From Edwardsiella ictaluri ATCC 33202 (lineage in GTDB: Bacteria > Pseudomonadota > Gammaproteobacteria > Enterobacterales > Enterobacteriaceae), in the NCBI RefSeq assembly GCF_000264785.1, contig NZ_AFJI01000047.1, forward strand, positions 1 to 64,000: 64,000 nucleotides of DNA. Reading direction: 5' to 3'. Below are positions 38,558 through 47,117 of this stretch, one piece after another. The notes beneath the pieces are model-generated. The model made no database searches and was not told the origin of the DNA. It saw only the letters and a program-made list of their open reading frames with translations. The first letter of the stretch is position 1. The number at the start of each line of letters is the position of its first letter. A program made the translations under genes and the position numbers.

Positions 38558-39616
38558 TTAACGCAGCAGGGAGAGCACGTTCTGGGTAGACTGGTTAGCC
38601 TTGGCCAGTACCGCGGTACCGGCCTGCTGCAGGATCTGCGCACGGCTCATGTCAGAAACCTCGGTCGCGTAGTCAGCATCCTGAATACGGGAACGGGAGG
38701 CGGACAGGTTGGTCACGGTGCTATCCAGGTTGCTGATAACAGAATCGAAACGGTTCTGTACCGCACCCAGACCACTGCGCAGATCATCAACCTGAGACAG
38801 GGCCTTATCCAGAGTTGCCAGCGGGGTCTGCAGATCAGTAACTGCCGCCCCGGCCTTCACGGTTCCATCGGCACCAATGCTAGCCTCGGTATAGGTTGCG
38901 GCACCCTTGGCATCAACAGTCTTGATGTAGTAGCCGGCCTGACCATCTTTGCTGGTCCCGGAAACCAAAGACGTTGTCGCACCACCGGTACCTGCTGCCG
39001 GTGCCTTCACAGCCACCATTTTACCGCCGACTGTTGCCGGAACCATGGTACCAGCGGCAACGGCATCGCCCACACGGGTGCCCTTGGTCATCACACTAAA
39101 GGTGCTCAGACCCAGTTTCCCCGCATCAATTTGACGCAGATTGATCCCGATGGTCTGGCCATCGTCAGCACCAACCTGAATGGTCAGGGTCTGATCCTTG
39201 CTCAGGACCTTAACACCGTTAAAGTCGGTCTGGGCAGAGATACGGTTGATTTCATCCAGACGCTGGGTGATTTCATCCTGGATGGACTGCAGGTCGCTCT
39301 CAGAGTTGGAGCCGTTCTGTGCCTGAACGGTCAGACGACGGATGTTCTGCAGGTTATCGTTGACTTCGTTCAGGGCACCTTCAGTGGTCTGTGCCAGAGA
39401 GATACCGTCGTTGGCGTTGCGGGAGGCCTGGGTCAGGCCGTTGATGTTGGCGGTAAAACGGTTGGCGATGGCCTGACCGGCAGCATCATCTTTGGCGCTG
39501 TTGATACGCAGACCAGAAGACAGACGCTCAATGGCGGTGCCCAGGGCTGACTGAGATTTGTTCAGGTTGTTCTGTGCCTGCAGGGACAGAATATTGGTAT
39601 TGATGACTTGCGCCAT
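38558..39616 (-). CDS. fliC: Flagellin 2
   Basis: The 352-residue flagellin starts MAQVINTNILSLQAQNNLNK like copy 1 and shares its N-terminal 170 residues almost without change. The centre (SVMTKGTRVGDAVAAGTMVP, then VAVKAPAAGTGGATTSLVSG) belongs to the type shared with copies 3 and 4, so copy 2 combines a copy 1-like start with a copy 3/4-like centre. The C-terminal 85 residues are nearly identical to all other copies. An RBS (AAGGA) precedes the ATG and a sigma-28 promoter lies upstream. Confidence 0.95.
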   Translation of the reverse strand: MAQVINTNILSLQAQNNLNKSQSALGTAIERLSSGLRINSAKDDAAGQAIANRFTANINGLTQASRNANDGISLAQTTEGALNEVNDNLQNIRRLTVQAQNGSNSESDLQSIQDEITQRLDEINRISAQTDFNGVKVLSKDQTLTIQVGADDGQTIGINLRQIDAGKLGLSTFSVMTKGTRVGDAVAAGTMVPATVGGKMVAVKAPAAGTGGATTSLVSGTSKDGQAGYYIKTVDAKGAATYTEASIGADGTVKAGAAVTDLQTPLATLDKALSQVDDLRSGLGAVQNRFDSVISNLDSTVTNLSASRSRIQDADYATEVSDMSRAQILQQAGTAVLAKANQSTQNVLSLLR

Positions 39617-39662
39617 GATGAAAATCCTTAATAAATGGTACTTGCTTGTTTATACCCTCCTA

Positions 39663-39689
39663 CTATCGGCAGCATTGATCAAAACTTTA
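39663..39689 (-). promoter_or_regulatory. Sigma-28 promoter of flagellin 2
   Basis: On the minus strand TAAAGTTT, 11 bases, then GCCGATAG; near-perfect FliA promoter located 47 bases upstream of the start codon. Confidence 0.9.
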
Positions 39690-39820
39690 TTAAAATTCTC
39701 TATTTTTTTAAATCAATGTCATTCCATTCATTCTGTTACAGAATGTTTTAGAGATACGGCCGCGCTTTTATCCACTTCAAACCAGCCCCCTGCTGAGCTG
39801 GGAGTGTTCAACAGACAATA

Positions 39821-39846
39821 AAAAACCGCCCGAAGGCGGTTTTTCC
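39821..39846 (-). terminator. Terminator of flagellin 3
   Basis: The same CCGCCCGAAGGCGG hairpin with flanking A and T runs as after flagellin 2. The following 50 bases up to the stop codon are also the same in both places. Confidence 0.88.
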
Positions 39847-39886
39847 ATTACTGCGGACAGCGCCTGCACCGGGCAGGCCTCTATCA

Positions 39887-40930
39887 TTAACGCAGCAGGG
39901 AGAGCACGTTCTGGGTAGACTGGTTAGCCTTGGCCAGTACTGCGGTACCGGCCTGCTGCAGGATCTGTGCACGGCTCATGTCAGAAACCTCGGTCGCGTA
40001 GTCAGCATCCTGAATACGGGAGCGGGAGGCGGACAGGTTGGTGACGGTGCTATCCAGGTTGCTGATAACAGAATCGAAACGGTTCTGTACCGCACCCAGG
40101 CCGCTGCGCAGGTCATCAACCTGAGACAGCGCTTTATCCAGGGTTGCCAGCGGGGTCTGCAGGTCTGTGACCGGCTTTCCTACTGCTACACTGCCATCAG
40201 CGCCAATGGTAGCCGAGGTATAGCTTACGACACCGGTTTTGGCATCCGTGTTTTTAATATAATAACCGGCCTGCCCCGCTGCACTTGTCCCGGAAACCAG
40301 GGTGCCTGCTGCTGGAGCCTTAACAGCAACCATTTTACCGCCCGCTGTCGGGGTAACCATGGTACCAACAGAAACGGCGTCACCTACACGGGTGCCCTTG
40401 GTCATTACGCTAAAGGAGCTCAGACCCAAGGTGCCCGCATCCATCTTGCGCAGATTGATCCCGATGGTCTGGCCATCATCAGCACCAACCTGAATAGTCA
40501 AACTCTGATCCTTGCTCAGGACTTTCACACCGTTAAAGTCGGTCTGGGCAGAGATACGGTTGATTTCATCCAGACGCTGGGTGATTTCATCCTGAATGGA
40601 CTGCAGATCGCTCTCAGAGTTGGTACCGTTCTGCGCCTGAACGGCCAGACGGCGGATGTTCTGCAGGTTATCGTTGACTTCGTTCAGGGCACCTTCAGTG
40701 GTCTGCGCCAGAGAGATACCGTCGTTGGCGTTGCGGGATGCCTGGGTCAGACCGTTGATGTTGGCGGTAAAGCGGTTGGCGATCGCCTGACCGGCGGCAT
40801 CGTCCTTGGCGCTGTTGATACGCAGACCGGAAGAGAGCCGCTCAATGGCGGTGCCCAGGGCTGACTGGGATTTGTTCAGGTTATTCTGTGCTTCCAGAGA
40901 TAAAATGTTGGTATTAATGACTAGTGCCAT
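39887..40930 (-). CDS. fliC: Flagellin 3
   Basis: The 347-residue flagellin begins MALVINTNILSLEAQ, differing from copies 1 and 2 by Gln-to-Leu at residue 3 and Gln-to-Glu at residue 13. The start at 40930 is supported by a TGAGGA ribosome site; a longer frame would need a TTG start inside that site. The centre (SVMTKGTRVGDAVSVGTMVT) lacks the GGATTS-type stretch of copy 2 and is the shortest. The C-terminus equals the other copies. Confidence 0.95.
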   Translation of the reverse strand: MALVINTNILSLEAQNNLNKSQSALGTAIERLSSGLRINSAKDDAAGQAIANRFTANINGLTQASRNANDGISLAQTTEGALNEVNDNLQNIRRLAVQAQNGTNSESDLQSIQDEITQRLDEINRISAQTDFNGVKVLSKDQSLTIQVGADDGQTIGINLRKMDAGTLGLSSFSVMTKGTRVGDAVSVGTMVTPTAGGKMVAVKAPAAGTLVSGTSAAGQAGYYIKNTDAKTGVVSYTSATIGADGSVAVGKPVTDLQTPLATLDKALSQVDDLRSGLGAVQNRFDSVISNLDSTVTNLSASRSRIQDADYATEVSDMSRAQILQQAGTAVLAKANQSTQNVLSLLR

Positions 40931-40976
40931 GATAAAAATCCTCAACTGGATATAACATATGACTGATACTCATCTA

Positions 40977-41003
40977 CTATCGGCACCTGCGTTAAAAGCT
41001 TTA
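40977..41003 (-). promoter_or_regulatory. Sigma-28 promoter of flagellin 3
   Basis: On the minus strand TAAAGCTT, 11 bases, then GCCGATAG. The -35 region has one change (GCTT for GTTT) relative to copies 1 and 2. Confidence 0.85.
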
Positions 41004-41056
41004 GCGTTTTTGGCACATTTCCTGATAATGACATATCCCCGCCGCCTTTAAGACCT

Positions 41057-41807
41057 TTAAGGTCTGACGGATGACCGGTATGAAATGCCGGCGTGGCCCC
41101 CCATCACTGTTAGTGAACCATGGGACACAAGCCGAGAAGCAATACAGGGACAGAAACGCAGGAATGGAATAATAGAATGGAAGGCCAGCCAGAACGTTTT
41201 GGCTTCTGACTCACCGATACCCATCCCGATAATCTCCCGGCGACCGTCCGGGCTGACCGCGCAGGCGATTATTACCACCACGCTGACCACCCTCCCGTTC
41301 TTGCGCACCTTCACGTAGGTCGCATTCAGCCACAGGTAGGGCCACTCCCCTTCCCGCGGCCGCTGCAGGAACGCCTGCACACGCTCGTCGATGCCGCGGC
41401 AGAGGGATGACACCTAGCTTCGGGAGATACCGCTCATCCCCATCGGCTGGACCAGTCGCGTCAACCTTGCGGGTCGAGACGCCGTTTATCCATGCCTCCC
41501 GGATAACCGCGTTGAGCGCCTTCTCCGACAGCCTGCGGGCGTCGGGGAAGGGCGGGAAGTCGGTACCTTCACGCAGCGTCGGGATACGCAGGTCCAGCGT
41601 GCCGAGGCGGGTGTTGTACTGACGGTCACAGTAACCGTTGCGGTAGGTCTCACGCCCATCGCTGCGCTCGTGAGGCTCTGCGTTGATGCGCTGAGTGACG
41701 TCAGCTTCCATGATGCGGTTGAGCATAAACGCGGTGAGTCTGCGCAGAAAACCCTTACCGCCAAGTTACAACAGGGTGTTGCTGAATGTCATGCTGTTGT
41801 CAGCCAT
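41057..41807 (-). pseudogene. IS256-family transposase remnant between flagellins 3 and 4
   Basis: The minus strand from 41807 reads MADNSMTFSNTLL, then a stop, then MLNRIMEADVTQRINAEPHE, RSDGRETYRNGY and LGTLDLRIPTLREG, the typical N-terminal half of an IS256-family transposase. After a frameshift near 41410 it reads FLQRPREGEWPYLWLNATYV and IACAVSPDGRREIIGMGIGE, which contains the DDE core region. It breaks off after ESEAKTFWLAF. The C-terminal third is missing, so it is inactive. It splits the flagellin array and could supply homology for rearrangements with the IS256 piece at 24943. Confidence 0.82.
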
Positions 41808-41922
41808 CGGTTGACGCCTTCTAAGATAATTGTCTGATTAACCATTACCTTACCGGATAACCCGATGGCTCTCACCATCCTTCCGAATTTACACCACGCT
41901 CTAAGACTCTACCGGCGGCAAT

Positions 41923-41949
41923 AAAAAACGGCCCAAAACAGGGCCGTTC
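41923..41949 (-). terminator. Terminator of flagellin 4
   Basis: CGGCCC-AAAACA-GGGCCG stem followed by TTTTTT on the minus strand. It differs from the hairpin shared by copies 2 and 3. It lies about 115 bases beyond the stop. Confidence 0.82.
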
Positions 41950-42063
41950 GACGCTCGAGACCATATCCCATTCACCCCATACACGCTTAAGTGAATGGCA
42001 CTTACCCGGAGGTGGCTGCGATATCGCGCGGTGCTGCACCTGCTCTAGGCAGGCTGCTGCCCA

Positions 42064-43125
42064 TCAGCGCAGCAGGGTCAGTACATTCTGGGTGGACTGG
42101 TTGGCCTTGGCCAGTACCGCGGTACCGGCCTGCTGCAGGATCTGCGCACGGCTCATGTCAGAAACCTCGGTCGCGTAGTCAGCATCCTGAATACGGGAGC
42201 GGGAAGCAGTCAGGTTGGTGACGGTGCTGTCCAGGTTACTGATAACGGAGTCGAAACGGTTCTGTACCGCACCCAGGCCGCTGCGCAGGTCATCAACCTG
42301 AGACAGCGCTTTATCCAGGGTTGCCAGCGGGGTCTGCAGGTCAGTCACTTTAGTGCCTGCAGTTACAACGCCTTTATCATCAATGGTCGCTGTGGTGTAA
42401 GTTGCCACACCCGTTGAATCGTTAACGGTTTTAATATAGTAACCGGCCTGCCCCGCGGCACTTGTTCCGGAAACCAGGGAAGCCGTTGACCCTTTAGCAG
42501 CCGTAGGCACTGCCTGAACGGCAACCATTTTGCCGCCCGCTGTCGGGGTAACCATGGTACCAACAGAAACGGTATCACCCACACGGGTGCCCTTGGTCAT
42601 TACGCTAAAGGAGTTCAGCCCCAGAGTGCCCACATCCATATTGCGCAGATTGATCCCGATGGTCTGGCCATCGTCAGCACCAACCTGAATAGTCAGGCTC
42701 TGATCCTTGCTCAGGACCTTGACACCGTTAAAGTCGGTCTGGGCAGAGATACGGTTGATTTCATCCAGACGCTGGGTGATTTCATCCTGGATGGACTGCA
42801 GGTCGCTCTCAGAGTTGGTGCCGTTCTGCGCCTGAACGGTCAGACGACGGATGTTCTGCAGGTTATCGTTGACTTCGTTCAGGGCGCCTTCAGTGGTCTG
42901 TGCCAGAGAGATACCGTCGTTGGCGTTGCGGGAGGCCTGGGTCAGGCCGTTGATGTTGGCAGTAAAACGGTTGGCGATGGCCTGACCGGCAGCATCATCC
43001 TTGGCGCTGTTGATACGCAGGCCGGAAGAGAGACGCTCAATGGCGGTGCCCAGAGCTGACTGGGATTTGTTCAGATTGTTCTGTGCTTCCAGGGACAGAA
43101 TATTGGTGTTAATAACTAGTGCCAT
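42064..43125 (-). CDS. fliC: Flagellin 4
   Basis: The 353-residue flagellin starts MALVINTNILSLEAQ like copy 3, with the same TGAGGA ribosome site. Its centre (SVMTKGTRVGDTVSVGTMVT, then VAVQAVPTAAKGSTASLVSG) is related to copies 2 and 3 but distinct in a short hypervariable loop. The C-terminus has small changes (NLTASRS, NVLTLLR at the end) compared with NLSASRS and NVLSLLR elsewhere, making it the most diverged of the intact copies at its end. Confidence 0.95.
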   Translation of the reverse strand: MALVINTNILSLEAQNNLNKSQSALGTAIERLSSGLRINSAKDDAAGQAIANRFTANINGLTQASRNANDGISLAQTTEGALNEVNDNLQNIRRLTVQAQNGTNSESDLQSIQDEITQRLDEINRISAQTDFNGVKVLSKDQSLTIQVGADDGQTIGINLRNMDVGTLGLNSFSVMTKGTRVGDTVSVGTMVTPTAGGKMVAVQAVPTAAKGSTASLVSGTSAAGQAGYYIKTVNDSTGVATYTTATIDDKGVVTAGTKVTDLQTPLATLDKALSQVDDLRSGLGAVQNRFDSVISNLDSTVTNLTASRSRIQDADYATEVSDMSRAQILQQAGTAVLAKANQSTQNVLTLLR

Positions 43126-43182
43126 GATAAAAATCCTCAACTGGATATAACATCATATAACATCTAACTGATACCTCTTTTA

Positions 43183-43209
43183 CTATCGACACCTACCGTA
43201 AAAACTTTA
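43183..43209 (-). promoter_or_regulatory. Sigma-28 promoter of flagellin 4
   Basis: On the minus strand TAAAGTTT, 11 bases, then GTCGATAG. The -10 has a C-to-T change at its second position compared with copies 1-3, which may weaken it. Confidence 0.82.
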
Positions 43210-43587
43210 ACGTATCTGGCACACTTTCTGCTGATCAGACCTCTCCGCCATCCATCTCACCGACTCTCCTTCAGACCCACGAATAAAACCAAGAGCCGAA
43301 AATCCAGATCCCCCCAAAGATCGTCTGGCTGATTACCGGTATGAAGATCCGCTGCGATCATGTCATCACTTATGGCTGCCATGGAGCAAGACGGGTATCA
43401 ATATAGAGAGAAAGAGAAACCAGAATGTGCAGCGGTTCATCCTGCCGGGAAAGCGGCCCTAAGAAAGGACATTCGGCGCGCAAAGCTCTATCCCGTTCAC
43501 CCTGCAATCTCTTCAGTGAACGTATTTTCCCGAAGGCGGTTATTTATATCGCTACGGACAATGCCTGCACCAGGCAGGCGACTACCA
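43210..43587. other. Spacer between flagellin 4 promoter and fifth flagellin remnant
   Basis: No gene is recognisable. Near 43531-43587 the bases CCCGAAGGCGGTTATTTATA and the following GCCTGCACCAGGCAGGC are a decayed version of the terminator and downstream segment found after flagellins 2 and 3, so the fifth flagellin was part of the same duplicated unit. Confidence 0.6.
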
Positions 43588-44047
43588 TTAACTCAGCAGG
43601 GACAGTACGTCCTGAATAGGCCGGTTGGTCTTAGCCAGTAGCGCGGTACCGGCCTGGTAATATCAAAGGTATTCATCTTCAGGGTCGTTACATCAATCTT
43701 GCTCAGACAGATACCGACGCTCTGATCCTTGCTCAGGATCTTCACACCGTTAAAGCCGGTCTGGGCAGAGATAGAGATACGGTTGATTTCATCCAGACGC
43801 TGGGGGATTTCATCCTGGATGGACGGCAGATCGCTCTCAGAGTTGGAGCCGTTCTGTGCCAGCAGGGACAAAATATTGGTATTGATAAACTCAGATCCTA
43901 TCCCATTAGGCTATTTGATTTGCCATTTCGGTCCGGGGCTGTGCTCACCATCCTCACGTACTGCGTGTACGCTCCGGTTGTTGCGCGCTGTCCGTGTCCA
44001 AACGGGCTGCAACAATATATTCTTGCTGAGATAGGCTCTTATGCCAT
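43588..44047 (-). pseudogene. fliC: Fifth flagellin, decayed
   Basis: An AAGGATTTTACTTATGGCA at 44047 matches the translation start of the intact flagellins. Right after it a MITE-like insertion breaks the gene. It resumes INTNILSLLAQNGSNSESDL, where residues between the first AQN and the later AQNG of intact copies are missing, consistent with deletion between short repeats. It continues IQDEIPQRLDEINRISISAQ, then KILSKDQS, lacks the next QVGADDGQT, reads CLSKIDVTTLKMNTFDIT (like copy 1) and then jumps, in another frame, to AGTALLAKTNRPIQDVLSLL with a stop. Inactive. Confidence 0.88.
43893..44039. mobile_element. MITE-like element inserted in the fifth flagellin
   Basis: A segment of about 147 bases interrupts the flagellin between ATGGCA and INTNIL. 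Its ends form imperfect inverted repeats: AGATCCTATCCCA at 43893 and, on the other strand, AGAGCCTATCTCA at 44039. The interior (GTTGTTGCGCGCTGTCCGTG and nearby) has no reading frame. I recall similar CCTATCCCATTAGGC-bounded short repeats in other enterobacteria, so this is probably a nonautonomous mobile repeat. A target duplication is not clear. Confidence 0.6.
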
Positions 44048-44526
44048 AAGTAAAATCCTTGCCTTAAATATCGCTGACTAATTAAGGAGAATACCGTGCC
44101 CCTACGCCACATATATTGGGCGCATACCGATCATGTCGATTACCGCCTGGTGTGCACACGGATAACGCCACCTACAGGCGTGAACAGCAATGCTACCGGT
44201 ATGGCCAATACAAATTTTAATGTATTTTTTTATTACGGCAGCAAAAGCTACACCTCCTGATATGTCACCGCTGAATGGATAAACATTGGGCTGGTATCAA
44301 CAAGCAGGTATCAATCAGTGCAGTAGCGCTTGAGTCTCTCGTCTCTACCCAAAAACTTTCAACACAGTTGCCTTCCGACAAGCCATGGTCTCCCGACAAA
44401 ATGTGCCGTTTATATCTTGCGACCCCGGATACATGACACAAAATGACACACCTCTCACAATCAATCGGTGAAAAAGCCCCCTTTTTTTTGTCTCTTATTG
44501 CCCCATCGCTTTTTACCATTTATCTG
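44048..44526. other. Region without recognisable gene upstream of fliD
   Basis: No supported gene. An 84-codon minus-strand frame (44265-44519) has no family resemblance and no good ribosome site. The flagellin-type promoter expected for the fifth copy is not visible in 44048-44110. Confidence 0.4.
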
Positions 44527-44553
44527 TAAACTTTTATCAGAAAGAGCCGATAA
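44527..44553 (+). promoter_or_regulatory. Sigma-28 promoter of fliDST
   Basis: TAAACTTT, 11 bases, then GCCGATAA: one change in the -35 and a perfect -10 of the FliA consensus, 40 bases before the fliD start. Confidence 0.9.
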
Positions 44554-44592
44554 CTCACATCAGTGTACTCGTGATAAAGAAAGGAAATACGC

Positions 44593-46020
44593 ATGGCAAC
44601 CATTTCATCACTGGGGATCGGCTCTGGCCTCGACCTAAACTCTCTGCTGACCAAAATGACCAAGCTCGAACAGCAGCAGTTAACTCCCTATAAAAACCAG
44701 CAGGTCAGCTATCAGTCCAAGCTGACAGCCTACGGTACCCTGAAAGGCGCATTGGAAAAGTTTGATGATGTAAGCAAGGATCTGGCCAAACTTGATACCT
44801 TTACCATTACCAAGGCCAGTACGCACGACCAGTTCAACGTCACCACCACCTCCAACGCCATACCGGGGAATTACTCCATCAGTATTTCCCAGCTGGCCCA
44901 GGCCCAAAGCCTGACCGCCCAGACCCATGCCGACAGCCAGACCAGTGCACAGGGAACGCCCGGAGCCAGTAGCCGTGAACTCACCATCAGTGTGGGAACC
45001 CCGCCCAAAGAGACCCGGATCGCACTTGCTGATGATCAGACCTCACTGCGTGGCATGCGGGATGCCATCAATAAGTCTGGCGCCAATGTTAAGGCCAGTA
45101 TCATCCAGATCTCCGACAAGGAATATACCCTTTCCATTACCGCCAATAAGACCGGTAAGAGCAGTAATATCAAGCTGAACGTCAGCGGTGACAGCAAACT
45201 GGCCGGTATGCTGAACTATAACGGTACCGAGCCTGCCAATAAAACGGGCATGAAAGGAACCGTGCAGGGGCAGGATGCCGAACTGACGCTTAACGGAATT
45301 CCAATCACCCGCAGCAGCAACCAGATAACCGACGTTCCCCAGGGCGTTACCCTGGAGCTGAAAACGACAACGCCTAAAGGCAGCCCGCAGAATCTGGTGA
45401 TCAGCAGTGACGGTGATGGCGTCAGCAAAAAAATTCATGAATGGGCTGACAGCTATAACTCGCTCATCGATACCTTTCAGGCGCTGACCAAATTCACCCC
45501 GGTAAAACAGGGGCAGGCACCGGCCTTTAACAATGGACCTCTGTTGGGTGACAGCACTCTGCGGGCCATCCAGTCCAGCATTAAAGGTGCTCTGAGCTCC
45601 GAGCAAAACAACCGAAACATCAAGGGTATCGGTAACCTGGGCATCAATACTGATCCGCTCACCGGTAAACTGAGCATCGATGATAAAAAGCTGAAACACG
45701 TTATTGATGAGTATCCGGGACAGGTCCAGAACCTCTTTATCGGTAACGGTAAGGATACCGGGATTGCCAATATGGTACACAAGGAAATCCGGGACTATGT
45801 CAAAAGCAACGGCGTCCTCGACTCAACCACCAGGAGTATCAACAACAGCCTGCAGAGTCTGAGTAACCAGATCGACAGCATTAACCAGAATATTGATGCC
45901 ACGATCAGCCGTTATAAAGCGCAGTTTGTCCATCTGGATACCCTGATGTCCAAACTCAACGGCACCAGCTCTTACCTGACCCAACAATTCAGTGCGATGA
46001 ATAAATCATCAGATAAATAG
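44593..46020 (+). CDS. fliD: Flagellar cap protein FliD
   Basis: FliD caps the filament tip and folds incoming flagellin. The 475-residue protein starts MATISSLGIGSGLDLNSLLT, a FliD hallmark, followed by a coiled-coil region (KMTKLEQQQLTPYKNQQVSY). The C-terminal helix (about 415-470, SLSNQIDSINQNIDATISRY, QFVHLDTLMSKLN) ends with YLTQQFSAMN, which is conserved. It heads the fliDST operon and is preceded by AAGGAAA and a sigma-28 promoter. It is divergent from the flagellin array. Confidence 0.95.
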   Translation: MATISSLGIGSGLDLNSLLTKMTKLEQQQLTPYKNQQVSYQSKLTAYGTLKGALEKFDDVSKDLAKLDTFTITKASTHDQFNVTTTSNAIPGNYSISISQLAQAQSLTAQTHADSQTSAQGTPGASSRELTISVGTPPKETRIALADDQTSLRGMRDAINKSGANVKASIIQISDKEYTLSITANKTGKSSNIKLNVSGDSKLAGMLNYNGTEPANKTGMKGTVQGQDAELTLNGIPITRSSNQITDVPQGVTLELKTTTPKGSPQNLVISSDGDGVSKKIHEWADSYNSLIDTFQALTKFTPVKQGQAPAFNNGPLLGDSTLRAIQSSIKGALSSEQNNRNIKGIGNLGINTDPLTGKLSIDDKKLKHVIDEYPGQVQNLFIGNGKDTGIANMVHKEIRDYVKSNGVLDSTTRSINNSLQSLSNQIDSINQNIDATISRYKAQFVHLDTLMSKLNGTSSYLTQQFSAMNKSSDK

Positions 46021-46037
46021 AAAAGGTAACCACGACC

Positions 46038-46439
46038 ATGTACAACACCAGGGGTACACAGGCCTATGCACAGGTCGGACTGGAAAGCGCTGTCATGAGC
46101 GCCAGTCCGCACCAACTGATCGTAATGTTGTTCGACGGGGCGCACAGCGCCCTGGTTCGTGCGGCGCTGCATATTGATGCCGGGCAGATTGCCCTGAAGG
46201 GGCAGGCTCTCAGCAAAGCTATCAACATTATTGATAATGGCCTGAAAACCGGGCTGGATCTGGAAAAGGGAGGCGAGCTGGCGCAAAACCTGTATGCGCT
46301 GTACGACTATATGGTCCGCAGTCTGCTGCAGGCCAATCTGCACAACGATGCGCAGGCCGTGCGCCACGTTACGGAATTACTCGATAACATTGCCGATGCC
46401 TGGCGCCAGATAGGCCCGAATTCGCAAATCACCCAGTAG
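46038..46439 (+). CDS. fliS: Flagellin export chaperone FliS
   Basis: FliS binds the C-terminus of flagellin in the cytoplasm, prevents early polymerisation and delivers it for export. The 133-residue helical protein begins MYNTRGTQAYAQVGLESAVM, with the ASPHQLIVMLFDGAHSALVR motif, typical of the family. It follows fliD by 17 bases. It presumably serves all four flagellins, whose C-termini are the same. Confidence 0.95.
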   Translation: MYNTRGTQAYAQVGLESAVMSASPHQLIVMLFDGAHSALVRAALHIDAGQIALKGQALSKAINIIDNGLKTGLDLEKGGELAQNLYALYDYMVRSLLQANLHNDAQAVRHVTELLDNIADAWRQIGPNSQITQ

Positions 46440-46449
46440 GGGAAATACT

Positions 46450-46812
46450 ATGTATGGACTACCGCCGCTACTCCAGGCTTACCATCAGGTTCTGGTCTTA
46501 AGCGAGCGTATGCGCGATTTGGCACAGCGCGACGAGTGGGAAGCGTTGATTGCGCTGGAAGTGGAGTACCTGACGGCGGTGTCACACACGGCCAGTATAA
46601 TGTCACAGCCCGAAACAGCCACAACACTGCAGGATGAGCTACGCCAGATGCTTAAACAGATCCTGTACAACGAAACCCACGTTAAACAACGGCTCCAGGC
46701 TCGAATGGATGAGCTGCGCCAGCTGATCGGTAATGGTAGCCGTCAGCAGGCGCTAAGCCACGCCTATGGGCAGTTCACGGGCGGGATCCTGTTGCCCGGT
46801 GAACAGCTATAA
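46450..46812 (+). CDS. fliT: Flagellar export chaperone FliT
   Basis: FliT is the chaperone of FliD and in Salmonella also inhibits FlhDC. The 120-residue helical product begins MYGLPPLLQAYHQVLVLSER and contains MRDLAQRDEWEALIALEVEY, typical of FliT, whose homologues are variable in sequence. It lies 10 bases after fliS. Assignment rests on position, size and helix pattern. Confidence 0.87.
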   Translation: MYGLPPLLQAYHQVLVLSERMRDLAQRDEWEALIALEVEYLTAVSHTASIMSQPETATTLQDELRQMLKQILYNETHVKQRLQARMDELRQLIGNGSRQQALSHAYGQFTGGILLPGEQL

Positions 46813-46950
46813 TCATTCGCCGGATATCACTGCCTCTGGCTAATCTTTTTTATTTGCCCGCTGGCGTCCCACATTGTCATGACATTCGACCACGACAATA
46901 CGTGGTACGCCGGGCGTCACTCCCCTTCCCACACCTTTTACGCCAGCCAT

Positions 46951-46976
46951 AAAAAAACCGCGCCAAAAAGCGCGGG
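46951..46976 (-). terminator. Terminator of the small lipoprotein gene
   Basis: CCGCGC-CAAAAA-GCGCGG stem followed by TTTTTTT on the minus strand. It lies about 140 bases beyond the lipoprotein stop; on the plus strand the fliDST transcript would meet the same hairpin without a clear T-run. Confidence 0.8.
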
Positions 46977-47117
46977 GAGTGAAAACAACAGTACAGTAGA
47001 CTGTTAAAAACAATGTGAGCGGGTAGCCATGAGCAATCGGCATCAACTATCACGACAGTGATAGCCCTATTGCATTTACCGTCAGCTCACCAGCGACGGA
47101 TTACACAGAAAATAAGA

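Noticed and set aside
40930-40945. Earlier start MRIFIM for flagellins 3 and 4
   Set aside because: Would require a TTG codon within the TGAGGA ribosome site; the ATG of MALVINTN matches the other flagellins.
37226-44047. CRISPR or phage-type repeat array suspected from strong repeats
   Set aside because: The repeats are flagellin coding ends and shared terminators, not short regularly spaced repeats; no cas gene is present.
44265-44519. 84-codon minus-strand frame upstream of fliD
   Set aside because: No ribosome site or recognisable motif; overlaps the expected fliD regulatory region.
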